From Dryocosmus kuriphilus (lineage: Eukaryota; Arthropoda; Insecta; Hymenoptera; Cynipidae), in the NCBI GenBank assembly GCA_038277395.1, contig CM076197.1, forward strand, positions 74,743,348 through 74,807,347: a stretch of 64,000 nt of DNA, given 5' to 3'. Each line of letters begins with the position of its first letter. Positions within the stretch are counted from its first letter, which is position 1. Shown here in pieces: positions 54,031 to 64,000 of this stretch. The notes beneath the pieces are model-generated. The model was not told the origin of the DNA, did not search any database, and saw nothing but the letters and a program-made list of their open reading frames with translations. The position numbers and the translations under genes were made by a program.

Positions 54031-54495
54031 TTCCTTCTTACTGCGTCACTTAATCGTTTCAATGCTTGTTGGTAATATTCTTTGTTTACCATCTGACCTA
54101 CTGGATCGTATTCATGATGAACAAAAACTGCCTGGTCGAAAAAAACAGAGAGTATCGCCTTGATGTTGCTCCAAATCTGCTGTACTACCTTGGGTCGTAG
54201 CTCGTCGCCTAAACCACTCTTTAATTTATCTATCACTCATAGATTCATTGCCATATACGAGACGAATCTTACTGATGGTTTCCGAACATGAATGACCAAG
54301 TTTTTCACAAAATTTAAAGCAAAATCTTTGTTCGTTGTGTTTAGTCATCGTGAATGCGACGCGAAACGAGGTTCTACGTTTACTCAAAAATAATGTACAC
54401 TTGTCGAATGAATGCCGGCAGGACCTTGCCATCTGGTGGATGTACTTGAAAATGTTTTCCCTAGATAGTAAATATCTGTTTCTGACAAAGTACAC
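54021..54495 (-). pseudogene. Second mariner-type transposase relic
   Basis: On the minus strand HNEQRFCFKFCEKLGHSCSE through KIRLVYGNESMSDR is a mariner N-terminal helix-turn-helix (54360-54228). The next block PKVVQQIWSNIKAILSVFFD, then HHEYDPVGQMVNKEYYQQAL and LKRLSDAVRRKQH (54236-54021), is the middle of the catalytic domain. The two are joined with the intervening part deleted and in different frames. The remaining C-terminal half, with the HDNAPAH block, is replaced by the 76-bp minisatellite. Confidence 0.8.
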
Positions 54496-54639
54496 GCAGG
54501 TAAAAGATTACAGCGCAAGGTTGGATACTTTCGGGTCAAACTTCGTCTATTGCAATCTATTTTACTCTGCATAAAATGTATTAAAGTAGGTCTCGGTGAA
54601 TTTTTATAATTTTTTGATATTTTGTAGTGTATAACTTCC

Positions 54640-54930
54640 CGATCGAAAAATGTCAACGACAAACCCCGAAAAATGTACAGTTCTTCGTCTGCGCAGTGAC
54701 AAAGTTAGTTCTTGAGAGACATTCGCGAAACTTGATGACTGTCGGCACCACGCTTACCGTGAACACTCAGCACCTTGAAAGTATTAAATTTTGTATTCTA
54801 TGGACTCTCCGAACAAAAAATGTTCGTGAGAAAACCCGGTCCAATGAACAGTTTCTCGTCTGTGCAGCGACAAATGTACTCCTTAAGAAACATTCGCGAT
54901 GCTTAATGACTTAATGACTGTTCGGTATGT
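54640..54930. repeat. Duplicated segment, about 165-175 bp unit
   Basis: The order gtacagttcttcgtctgcgc, then acattcgcgaaacttgatga in the first copy is repeated as gaacagtttctcgtctgtgc, then acattcgcgatgcttaatga in the second. The two copies are diverged. Confidence 0.7.
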
Positions 54931-54989
54931 CATGAGGTACAAAGTGCCAGACTTTCAAAGTGATGATGAGTGTTCACGGTAAGGAAGAG

Positions 54990-55330
54990 GTAAACCACTC
55001 TAAAGTCAGCGTGATAATTTTGCCGTCGCTAGCGTCGCTAGAAGCGCTCACTCCGGTAGCTTCTTGGATGTTTTCTTTATTACCAGCTAAGAGCCGTGCC
55101 TAATCCGGTAGATTCTCGGATGATTTTTTCCTTACCAGCTAAGAGCCGCGCCTAGTTCGGTAGCTTCTCGGATGATTTTTTCCTTAACAGCTAGGAGCCG
55201 TGCGTAGTCCGGTAGCTTCTCGAATGATTTTTTCTTTACCAGCTAAGAGCAGTCCCTTACTTTCCGTCATTACTCTGCGTTAAACAGAATAAATCTAAGC
55301 TTATTTCAACACGATTTTAGAGTGGTTTAC
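54990..55330. repeat. Inverted-end segment enclosing a 52-bp minisatellite
   Basis: gtaaaccactctaaagtc at 54990-55007 is mirrored at 55313-55330 with one mismatch. Between them, units with ccggtagcttctcggatg and ttaccagctaagagccg repeat every 52 bases (55053, 55105, 55157, 55209). It may be a small non-autonomous element that captured or grew a minisatellite. Confidence 0.8.
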
Positions 55331-55629
55331 TCCGCGGTGGTAAATGTGGCGCCAACAGTCGTTAGGTCTCGCGAATGTCAAAATTATCTTTGACGCTGCA
55401 CAGCCGCAAAACTGTTCATTTTTGGGGGGTTTTCATTGACACTTATTGTTTGGGGTGTTATTAGCTACAAAAAAAATTTAAAGAGTCCTTTTTTCAATAC
55501 ACTTTGTGCGGCTTCCTTTAAAAAAGTTGTTTAAAGATTAAAAAATTAAATAAATGATTAAAAATTTCAAAAAATGTCCAATTTTTGGAAACTTATTTTT
55601 TTTAGACTGTATTTATGTTTCTCAATGAC

Positions 55630-55893
55630 CTATTCCTTCATGTAATCCTGATCATGCGGCACCCAAATGTTAATTAGAAATGTAGCAAAAAATTGACCAT
55701 CTCGCACCAGAATATCTCCTGCTTTAGAAGTGAGATCGGAACGATAATTGTGGAAACCATGCCGAATTAAATCACCGGGTTGAACAGTAATTACCGTCCT
55801 AGGTGGAAATGGACCTGATTCCGTAATACAAATATAGTTAATAATCATTTTTAAGGTTAAAAATGTCTCCAAGCCACAAATAATATATTGCAT
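55630..55893 (-). CDS. Unidentified ORF, possible terminal exon
   Basis: The 87-aa ORF contains GPFPPRTVITVQPGDLIRHG, then RSDLTSKAGDILVRDGQFFA and NIWVPHDQDYMKE-stop. This second half looks coding, with balanced residues. A TTACGGAATCAG at 55825-55815 (minus strand) could be an acceptor starting an exon at 55814, after which 61 residues remain to the stop. I do not recognise the family. It could be the last exon of a host gene extending to higher coordinates, or a relic. Confidence 0.4.
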   Translation of the reverse strand: MQYIICGLETFLTLKMIINYICITESGPFPPRTVITVQPGDLIRHGFHNYRSDLTSKAGDILVRDGQFFATFLINIWVPHDQDYMKE

Positions 55894-57519
55894 TGTATTT
55901 TGAGTATTGAGGGCGTATTGAAAATTTTTATTTTCTTATTTTCTTAGTTCTAATAGGGTGGAACATTTTTCTTCTAAAATGACTCCTCGTAAGTTTCATG
56001 TTAAAAAATATCTTGTGCGTCCGCACACGGAATTCTTTTGAATTCAACGAACTCGAGGAATTCCATTGAATTTCAATGAATATTAATTAATTGAAAGGAA
56101 TTAGAAGTGTTCTAAAGAATTTGAGGAGTTCCAAGGAATTCAAAGAATTCAGTGGATTTTGAAGAATCTTAATAACTTTCAAGGAGCTTAAAAAACTTAA
56201 AAAAGAAGTTAAAGAAATTCAATGAATTCCGAGAAATTCATGGAATTTCAAGGAATCTTTAAAAACTCAAAGAATTTCAAAAATGCGAAAATCCCAATAT
56301 TTATTTGGTATTTTGTATTACTTATGAAATTAACTTTATTCTTAGTATATTTATTATAAGCTGGGTTGTCGTCATAACCTGCATCTATAACAAGAAATGT
56401 AGGGATTGACAGTATTTATTGAGTTCCTCAAATGTGCTAAAGTCATTAAGATTTGTTACTTTTTTTTCGCTAGGAAACATTTGGTTTTTTTATGGAAACT
56501 AATGAACGCAGCAAGTTCGGCTTCATTTGTTTGTATAAAAAATGACAAAAATTAATTTGTAACAAATAATTTTATGAAATACTTAATACGACACTTTTTT
56601 CTATAAATAAATAATTGCGCAGTAAGATGAAATACCTAAAACGATAGTAATATATGTTTCACATGTTCTATATGTTTTAAGGAAAACCAATCTTTTAATA
56701 TCGTCGATACCTGAATATAAAATATTTTAATATACTATTCTGTAAACTGTATTATATTGAATTTTACTTAAGTGCAGAATGAAGAAATATCATAGAAATG
56801 AAAAATAGAGCACAAATAAAAAATGTCATTTTGATGGCTACACAGAATTTCATTTCTAAGAATTCCTTAGATTTAACTGACACGAGGCTGAACTTTTTAC
56901 ATCTGTCACGTCCTGCGACTATAATAAACAATAAACTATTAACAATATTTATATATCATTATACAATTACATTACAGTCAAAACTATAGCATCTGGCAGA
57001 GCCCGTATTTCGCAAAAGTACACACCAGTGATTTTTCTGATGACTTTGTATTCTTAGCCTGAGAACCAACATCAACCAAAAATATGACTGACATTTATTA
57101 CTACGGGCCCCTCTAATTTTCAAGCAACTGCATTACTTCTGCAGCTCAATACTGTCATTTGCAGCCCTTGTTTACGAACTTTTATATTAAATCATAACCC
57201 CCAAGCGATAGCGGGTCTCTATTCAAAAAAGGACAATATCTGTGTCATGCTGTAATGAACATGTAAGAATAAGCGGATCCATATAATAAAACTACACGCA
57301 TGCTCAAGGAGACCTCGAATTTCTACGCATCACAAAGGAATCAAAAGAAAATGCATCCCTTTCGACATTCGAGGCATAAGTTAAATTTAGAAAGATTCGG
57401 AGGAACTCTCACATTAGTGTCCATAAGGTTGGCAACGCAACTGATTACCTAAATTGGGATACTCTAATAAATCCTCATCTTCTACCCGAATTAAAGAAAC
57501 TGGCACAAGATCATAAATA
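55894..57519. other. No gene; contains a GGAATTC-type short repeat array at 56035-56300
   Basis: From 56035 to 56300 variants of aaggaattcaaagaattt repeat at 10-13-bp spacing, resembling the larger array at 38090-39870. The remainder is AT-rich, and no ORF is convincing. Confidence 0.6.
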
Positions 57520-57960
57520 ATAAAGGATACGGGCGCATCGTAATAGAAAACACGTGCATATCTGCACAAACTAGATCTCCCTCTACCACGAATACTACTT
57601 TTTCCCGTAAGTTTAAGAAGGGTTAACTAGTGCATTTGACTACTGCATCATCTCCCGTATATGGGCCTACCATCTAGGGATCAAAACTGATTGACTTAGA
57701 TCCGCCTCCTACAACCAAAACTACGTAACCATTTTACATCTAAGTAGGGATAAGCAGTACGTTTGATTGCTGCATCATCTCCCATATATGGGTATATCTC
57801 TAGATTTCAACACCGATGGGCATAGAAAATTAGGCAGACCTTCCTCTGCCCTTAACACTACACTTCCCCTTAACGCTAAGAAGGGATAACAATAGATTTA
57901 GGTAACTGCGTGATCTACCATATATGGACATCTCTAAAATCCTACATAGAGATTGGATAC
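57520..57960. repeat. Degenerate tandem repeat, about 127-135-bp unit
   Basis: tgcatcatctcccgtatatg near 57644 is repeated as tgcatcatctcccatatatg near 57771 and tgcgtgatctaccatatatg near 57906. Shared flanking phrases such as aagggataa occur before each. Confidence 0.8.
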
Positions 57961-58530
57961 TTGGGCCTTTCCTACCACCTTCATGAGCAATCACGTGGTC
58001 TATTCTACATGGTGATTGGCTTTGGGATTAACCTTTCTTCTGAAAACCACTCATCCTTTTTGCAAACTAAGGAAGGGCATGACAGATAAATATGGGAATA
58101 TCGCCCAACTGAATCAGTTAAGTTCTTCAAGGCAGCAGTTTAAATCATCAGTTCTAAATCAACAGTCCAAGCCGTCAACCTTAAACTGTGGATCGAGAAG
58201 TCGACCAGTCAACGACCTCTAAACAAGTACCCCCTGTTCTTTCTTCAAACTGAAGCTGAGAGGACAGACAGGTGCCACTGATCGACACACCCACCTCGTT
58301 CCTTTCAACCCAATGCATCAGGACCTGTGTTCAGGGCATAAAAGGAAGCCACGATCAAGAAATGCGAGGACGCATTGAAGGAAACATAATAATAAATGTA
58401 AGGTACTAAAAGATTGTAAAATATATCCCTTTTCTAAAACTAAATTGTGAATATAAACTTGTATATTATTGTTTATCCTCATCCCGGTTCTTTTAAATTA
58501 ATATTTCAAAACAAAAACAAGGAACATTTT
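57961..58530. other. No gene recognised
   Basis: A mixed-composition stretch with a TATA-like ataaaagg near 58338 and AATAAA near 58392. This spacing recalls a retroviral-type LTR, but no matching second LTR, primer site or coding region is in the window, so I do not call one. Confidence 0.4.
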
Positions 58531-60800
58531 AAAAATAAAAAATCTGCGCGCTTCGCGGGCACACTCTCATCGCGCGCTGCGCGCGCGCCGCGCTTCGCGC
58601 GAAGTACGAGCACGCCTGGGGCGCGCGTCTGATGGCACTCGCGCTTCGCGCTCGATACGTTGTTCACATCGAGCTACGCGCGAAGTAAGAGCGCGCCTAT
58701 GGCGCATGTCTTACGGCACTCGCGCTTCGCGCTCGATAGGTTATTAACCTTTAAATTAAAGATCAAACCATTGATCAGTGTAATTTGGTAATTTTTATCT
58801 TAATCTTTCAAACCACCTACATTTTTCTAATGAAATTATTAAATTTAAGTTTTATTAAAAATTACAAAAGAAATTTTTTTACTTAAGGCTCTATCGACCT
58901 TAAGGAATACATTCTCATCATGACACTCGCGCTTCGCGCTCGACACCTAATTTTTTTTCCATTGTACACGGAGAGAAAAAAATCTGACTGTAATAGCAAG
59001 AACATTTGTCATGCTTTTGCAGCAGGTTTCATTCTTGTTATCCTGCTGCTAAATGCATACATTTTAAGCAGGGATTCCTTCGTGCTAAAAAAGTTGAAAG
59101 TTTCATGATTTTAGAGCAGTTATGCCTTGCGAGAATAGCTCCAACTTCGCGTTGCTATGGTTGTAAGAAAACTCATCCTATTTCAGCAAGAGTTGTCCTG
59201 CAACCAAGCCACACGTTCAGCGCCGGTAGGCGAGGCCTAACATCTCAGTTGCAAGAATACTCTTGCTGAGATAGCATGAATTTAGTCGTGCTTTTCACGC
59301 ATGTATCGACTCTAGCAATAATGACAGGCGCTTTTTTTATTTTATAGTATAAGACATTCGATAATAGATATTCATTAATAGATGCTAATATTGGTAAAAT
59401 TTCATATCAATTTCGCACCTTGAAGTTCCGTGCTTTAATAGGAAGAGCTCAGCTTACCGCAATCGTCAGATCTTTTCTCCGTGTAGAATGGTAAATTTTT
59501 TTTTGTGATCTTCCAAATTTTCACAATGTAGGATTTCGATTCTTAAAATACATTCTTATAACGACACTCGCGCTTCGCGCTCGACAATTCATTTGTTTTT
59601 AAATCCATTGTAGATTAGTAAATTTTTTTGTGATTTTTCGAATTTTTACAATGCAGGTTTTTGATTTATAAAAGTAAAGCGATGAGTCTTATAAATAAAA
59701 TTTGTAGCTTTTTCCAATGTCAACAATTCTGCTTCTTCATATTTTCTCATATCTTGCATATTTTTGCTGAAAAGTGGACATTTTTATATTTAGTAACATA
59801 TTTCTCGAGTAACTCAAAAACTATGTGTCTTTACAAAAAAATTATAGAGAACAATTTTGTAGATCTTTTTAAGCTGAACAATTTTATTTATTATCATTTT
59901 TTTCGTATCTTGAATATTTTGGCGGGAAACCACAGTTTCTTATGTTTAATAACATTTCTTCGATTAAAAGAAAACCGTGCACTTTCTCAAAAAACGGTTA
60001 AGACAAAACTTGTATATTTCTTTAAGACGAAGAATTTAAGTTATATACATATTTTGCGCATTTTGCATAGTTTAGCCCAAAAATGGATTTTTTTCAATTT
60101 CGCGAAAACCGTTTTTGATGGATAAAATAATTTTCATGGATTAAAACCAAAACGGTGCATTTTATCAAAAAATGGTCAAAACAAAATTTGTAGATCTTTC
60201 AAAGTTCAACAACTTTGGTTCCTACCATTTTTTCATATCTGGAACATTTTGGCGGAAAACCAGAGTTTCTAAATTTTAATAGCGTTTTCTTGACTAAAAC
60301 AAAACCCTTCATTTTATCAAAAAACGGTCAAGACAAAATTTGTAGATTTTTTAAAGATGAACAATTTTACTTTCTTACATTTTTCTTGTATCTCTCATAG
60401 TTTAGCCGGAAAATGGATTTTTTGATTTTGTGAAAACCGTTTTTGATGGATAAAACCGTAACCGTTGGTCAAAAGTAGCTGGTTAAAGAACTCGTCCTTA
60501 CTTTTTACGCCCTAAAGAAGTGTAGCAAAGCACAATCCAATCAGATTAGTCCTTCAAAAGTTATCGTGGGAAAAGACTACGACGACAGCACCAACGAAAA
60601 CGACTACAACGACAGACAGACACAAACGTAAATTCTTTTTTTTTTCGGATTCAGGGGGTCATAAAACGTCGAGATTTCATGAAATCCGCGAAAGTCAGTT
60701 TTCACATAAAACTAATACCTTCTTATTGAGATGAGAATGTAAAAAATTGCATTTTTCAGCCAAACTATGTAACAAATGAAGAAATTTACATTTTAGATAT
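58531..60800. mobile_element. Further copy of the GCGCTTCGCGCTCG foldback family
   Basis: It opens with aaaaaatctgcgcgcttcgcg and several tcgcgcttcgcgctcgata repeats (58610-58740, 58925, 59570). It then runs through the same ttatcaaaaaacggt and acaaaatttgtagat modules as the left arm of 42300-44700, up to the cgacagacagacac segment near 60610. The order is that of one arm, not a full palindrome. A small MITE has inserted at 58967-59483. Confidence 0.8.
58967..59483. mobile_element. TA-flanked MITE (517 bp), ends CACGGAGA
   Basis: The ends cacggagagaaaaaaatctg and, inverted, cacggagaaaagatctgac are each flanked by TA (58965-58966 and 59484-59485). A related uninterrupted sequence, ccattgtagattagtaaatt, lies nearby at 59605-59624, giving an empty-site comparison. 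It carries no transposase, and the two + ORFs inside are chance. Confidence 0.85.
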
Positions 60801-60829
60801 AATTTCATTGATTGGTGAGCGCGATAAAC

Positions 60830-63800
60830 GTGATGAGAATGCGCCTGAGTAGCGGGCAGATTTTTCAATAACTATCCAATCCGATTAGTCGCTGAAAAGT
60901 GGTTTCCTTTATATTTCATAATATATTTCACGAATAACTCAAAAACTACGCGTCTGATCAAAAAAATGATAGAAAGCAAATTTGTAGAACTTTTTGAGGG
61001 CAACAACTTTGTTCCTTATTAATTTTCCGTATCTTGCACAGTTTGGCGGAAAATTTGAAAACCTTGATTTTTAATAACGTTTTATCGATTAAAACAAAAA
61101 CCGTGCATTTTATCAAAAAATGGTGTAAACAAAATTTGTAGATCTTTTTAAACTTAACAACTTTGTTCTGTGCTATTTTTCTTTATCTTGAATATTTTGG
61201 CGGGAAACCAGAGTTTTTAAATTTTAATAGTGTTTTCTTGATTAAAGCAAAAACCGTTCATTTTATCAAAAAACGGTTAAGGCCAAATTTGTAGACTTTT
61301 TTGAGGTCAACAATTTTATTTATTAGATTTATGTATTAGATTTATGTAAAATTTGACTTTCGCGGATTTCCTGAAATCTCCACGTTTTGAGACACCCTGA
61401 GTCAGAAAAAACGGTTTTTACGACCGTGTCTGTCTGTCTGTTGTCGTTCTCGTTGTCGTTGTCGTTGTCGTCGTCGTTTTCGCTGTCGTCGTCGTCTGTG
61501 GTCGCGATAACTTTCGAAGGACTAATCGAATTGGAGTGCGCTTTGGAACACTTCTTTAAGGGGTAAAAAGAAAGGACGAGTTCGTTAACCAGCGGTTTTT
61601 GACCAACGGTTATGGTTTTATCCATCAAAAACGGTTTTCACAAAATCAAGAAATCCATTTTTCGGCTAAACTATGAGAGATACAAAAAAAAATGCAAGAA
61701 AGTAAAATTATTCATCTCAAAAAAATCTACAAATTTGGTGTCAACCATTTTTTGATAAAATGATCGGTTTTTGTTTTAATCAAGAAAACGCTATTAAAAT
61801 CTAAAACCTCTGGTTTCCCGCCAAAATATTCAAGATAAAGAAAAATAGTGGAGATCAGAGTTGTTAAATTTAAAAAGATCTACAAATTTTGTTGACCCAT
61901 TTTTTGACGAAATGCACGCTTTTTGTTTTAATCGATAAAACGTTATTAAAAATCAAGATTTTCAAATTTCCCGCCAAACTATGCAAGATACGGAAAAATA
62001 ATAATGAACAAAGTTGTTCGCCTCAAAAAGCTCTGCAAATTTGCTTTGTATCATTTTTTTGATCAGATGCGTAGTTTTTGAGTTATTCGTGAAATATGTT
62101 ATGAAATATAAAGAAAACCACTTTTCAGCGACTAATCGGATTGGATAGTTATTGAAAAATCTGCCCGCTACTCAGGCGCATTCTCATCACGTTTCTCGCG
62201 CTCACCAATCAATGAAATTATATCTAGAACGTAAATTTCTTCATTTTTTACACAGTTTGGCTGAAAAATGCAATTTTTACATTCTCATCAGAGAAGGTAT
62301 TAGATTTATGTAAAATTTGACTTTCGCGGATTTCATGAAATCTCCACGTTTTGAGACCCCCTGAGTCAGAAAAGACGGTTTTTACGACCGTGTCTGTCTG
62401 TCTGTTGTCGTCATTGTCGTCGTTGTCGTCGTCGTCTGTGGTCGCGATAACTTTCGAAGGACTAATCGGATTGGAGTGCGCTCCCGTACACTTCTTTAAG
62501 GGGTAAAAAGAAAGGACGAGTTCGTTAACCAGCGGTTTTTGACCAACGGTTATGATTTTATCCATCAAAAACGGTTTTCACAAAATCAAAAAATCCATTT
62601 TCCGGCTAAACTATGAGAAATAAAATAAAAAATGTAAGAAAGTAGAATTGCTTAACTCAAAAAAATCTACAAATTTTGTCATAACCGTTTTTTGATAAAA
62701 TGAACGGTTTTTGTTTTAATCAAGAAAACGCTATTAAAATTTAAAAACTCTGGTTTCCCGCCAAAATATTCAAGATAAGGAAAAATAGTAGAGAACAAAG
62801 TTGTTAAATTTAAAAAGATCTACAAGTTTTCTTTAAACCATTTTTTGATAAAATGCACGTTTTTTGTTTTAATCGATAAAACTTTATTAAAAATCAAGGT
62901 TTTCAAATTTCCTGCCAAAATATGCAAGACAAGGAAAAATAATAATAAACAAAGTTGTTCGCCTCAAAATCTACAAATTTGTTTTCTATCAGTTTTTTGA
63001 TTAGACGCGTAGTTTTTGAGTTTCGTGAAATATATTATGAAATATAAAGAAAACCACTTTTTAGCGACTAATCGGATTGGATAGTTATTGAAAAATCTGC
63101 CCGCTGCTCAGGCACATTCTCATCACGTTTCTCGCGCTCACCAATCAATGAAATTATATCTAGAATGTAAATTTCTTCATTTTTTATACAGTTTGGCTGA
63201 AAAATGCAATTTTTACATTTTCATCAGAGAAAGTATTAGATTTACGTAAAATTTGACTTTCGCGGATTTTATGAAATCTCCGCGTTTTGAGACCCCCTGA
63301 GTCAGAAAAGACGGTTTTTACGCCCGTGTCTGTCTGTCTGTTGTCGTCATTGTCGTCGTTGTCGTCGTCGTCTGTGGTCGCGATAACTTTCGAAGGACTA
63401 ATCGGATTGGAGTGCGCTCCCGTACACTTCTTTAAGGGGTAAAAAGAAAGGACGAGTTCGTTAACCAGCGGTTTTTGACCAACGGTTATGATTTTATCCA
63501 TCAAAAACGGTTTTCACAAAATCAAAAAATCCATTTTCCGGCAAAACTATGAGAAATAAAATAAGAAATGTAAGAAAGCAGAATTGTTTAACTAAAAAAA
63601 TCTACAAATTTTGTCATAACCGTTTTTTGATAAAATGAGCGGTTTTTGTTTTTATCAAGAAAACGCTATTAAAATTTAAAAACTCTGGTTTCCCGCCAAA
63701 ATATTCAAGATAAGGAAAAATAGTAGAGAACAAAGTTGTTAAATTTAAAAAGATCTACAAATTTTGTTTAAACCATTTTTTGATAAAATTCACGTTTTTT

Positions 63801-64000
63801 GTTTTAATCGATAAAACTTTATTAAAAATCAAGGTTTTCAAATTTCCTGCCAAACTATGCAAGACACGGAAAAATAATAATAAACAAAGTTGTTCGCCTC
63901 AAAAAGATCTACAAATTTGTTTTCTGTCAGTTTTTTGATCAGACGCGTAGTTTTTGAGTTTCGTGAAATATATTATGAAATATAAAGAAAACCACTTTTC
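60830..64000. repeat. Tandem array of 936-964-bp units with inverted segments, runs off the window
   Basis: The phrase gtaaaatttgactttcgcgg recurs at 61346, 62310 and 63246, 964 and 936 bases apart. Each unit carries the same ORF on the minus strand (61628-61329, 62568-62248, 63504-63184), starting MMDK and including GQKPLVNELVLSF, a variable Asp/Asn run and RQTDTVVKTVFSDSG. The first unit also forms a palindrome with 60830-61330. The last two units are nearly identical, so the array looks recent. I do not claim the ORF is a gene. Confidence 0.85.

Noticed and set aside
57200..58530. Possible solo LTR (TATA-like and AATAAA signals near 58340-58395)
   Set aside because: No defined TG...CA ends, target duplication, second LTR or retroviral-type gene is visible.
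1..64000. CRISPR array, phage or bacterial operon
   Set aside because: No regularly spaced direct repeats with unique spacers and no bacterial-type genes were seen.

Overview
This is a eukaryotic window, AT-rich and gene-poor, with intron-split coding sequence, GT-AG splice sites, and a heavy load of DNA transposons and retroelements. The elements present (mariner, pogo-like, hAT and Harbinger relics, a Penelope-like element, an R1-type gag and a LINE ORF1 with an RRM-like region) suggest an arthropod, most likely an insect. The LINE ORF1 type and MITE terminal motifs hint at Hymenoptera, but that is only an impression. I see no bacterial genes, CRISPR array or operon.  Layout: 1-4200 is intergenic, with a 1.76-kb element (1211-2968) bounded by 22-bp inverted repeats and a GC-richer leader just before the only confident host gene. 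That gene is a six-exon ELOVL fatty-acid elongase on the + strand (4209-12929, 261 aa), complete from start codon to a C-terminal KKFL ER-retrieval signal. Its introns hold a tRNA-like gene on the opposite strand (4881-4952) and a 1.28-kb foldback element (7690-8966). From 13.4 to 15.2 kb lies a 5' LINE fragment on the minus strand. From 16 to 17.1 kb come a repeat rich in AGGTCA and a degraded THAP zinc finger.  From 18.4 to 25.6 kb is a Penelope-like element (PLE) complex: an inverted broken copy, a 3' fragment carrying an internally deleted mariner, and a nearly full copy with reverse transcriptase and GIY-YIG endonuclease. The repeated ends carry hammerhead-ribozyme motifs. From 26.6 to 32.6 kb is a nest of insertions: inverted repeats with a decayed second hammerhead enclose or adjoin a pogo-like transposon, a hairpin, two MITEs and a further terminal-repeat element. 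From 33 to 42 kb come a Harbinger relic, large palindromes, a 120-bp satellite in inverted halves, a 1.7-kb degenerate short repeat, a hAT-like element and one unidentified 84-aa ORF.  From 42.3 to 47.5 kb is a giant foldback element followed by transposase fragments and palindromes. From 47.8 to 50.6 kb is an R1-type gag-only retroelement cut by a 1.7-kb TA-flanked transposon whose removal would restore the gag frame. From 51 to 58.5 kb are several short tandem arrays, another mariner relic and an unidentified terminal-exon-like ORF. From 58.5 kb to the end the foldback family returns and becomes a tandem array of about 936-964-bp units that runs off the window.  Apart from the elongase, almost everything recognised is mobile or repetitive, and most transposon genes are visibly broken. 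The strongest leads are the PLE hammerheads, the several kilobase-scale palindromes (one inside an elongase intron), and the 936-bp array with a repeated long ORF. All assignments come from reading the sequence; no database search was run.
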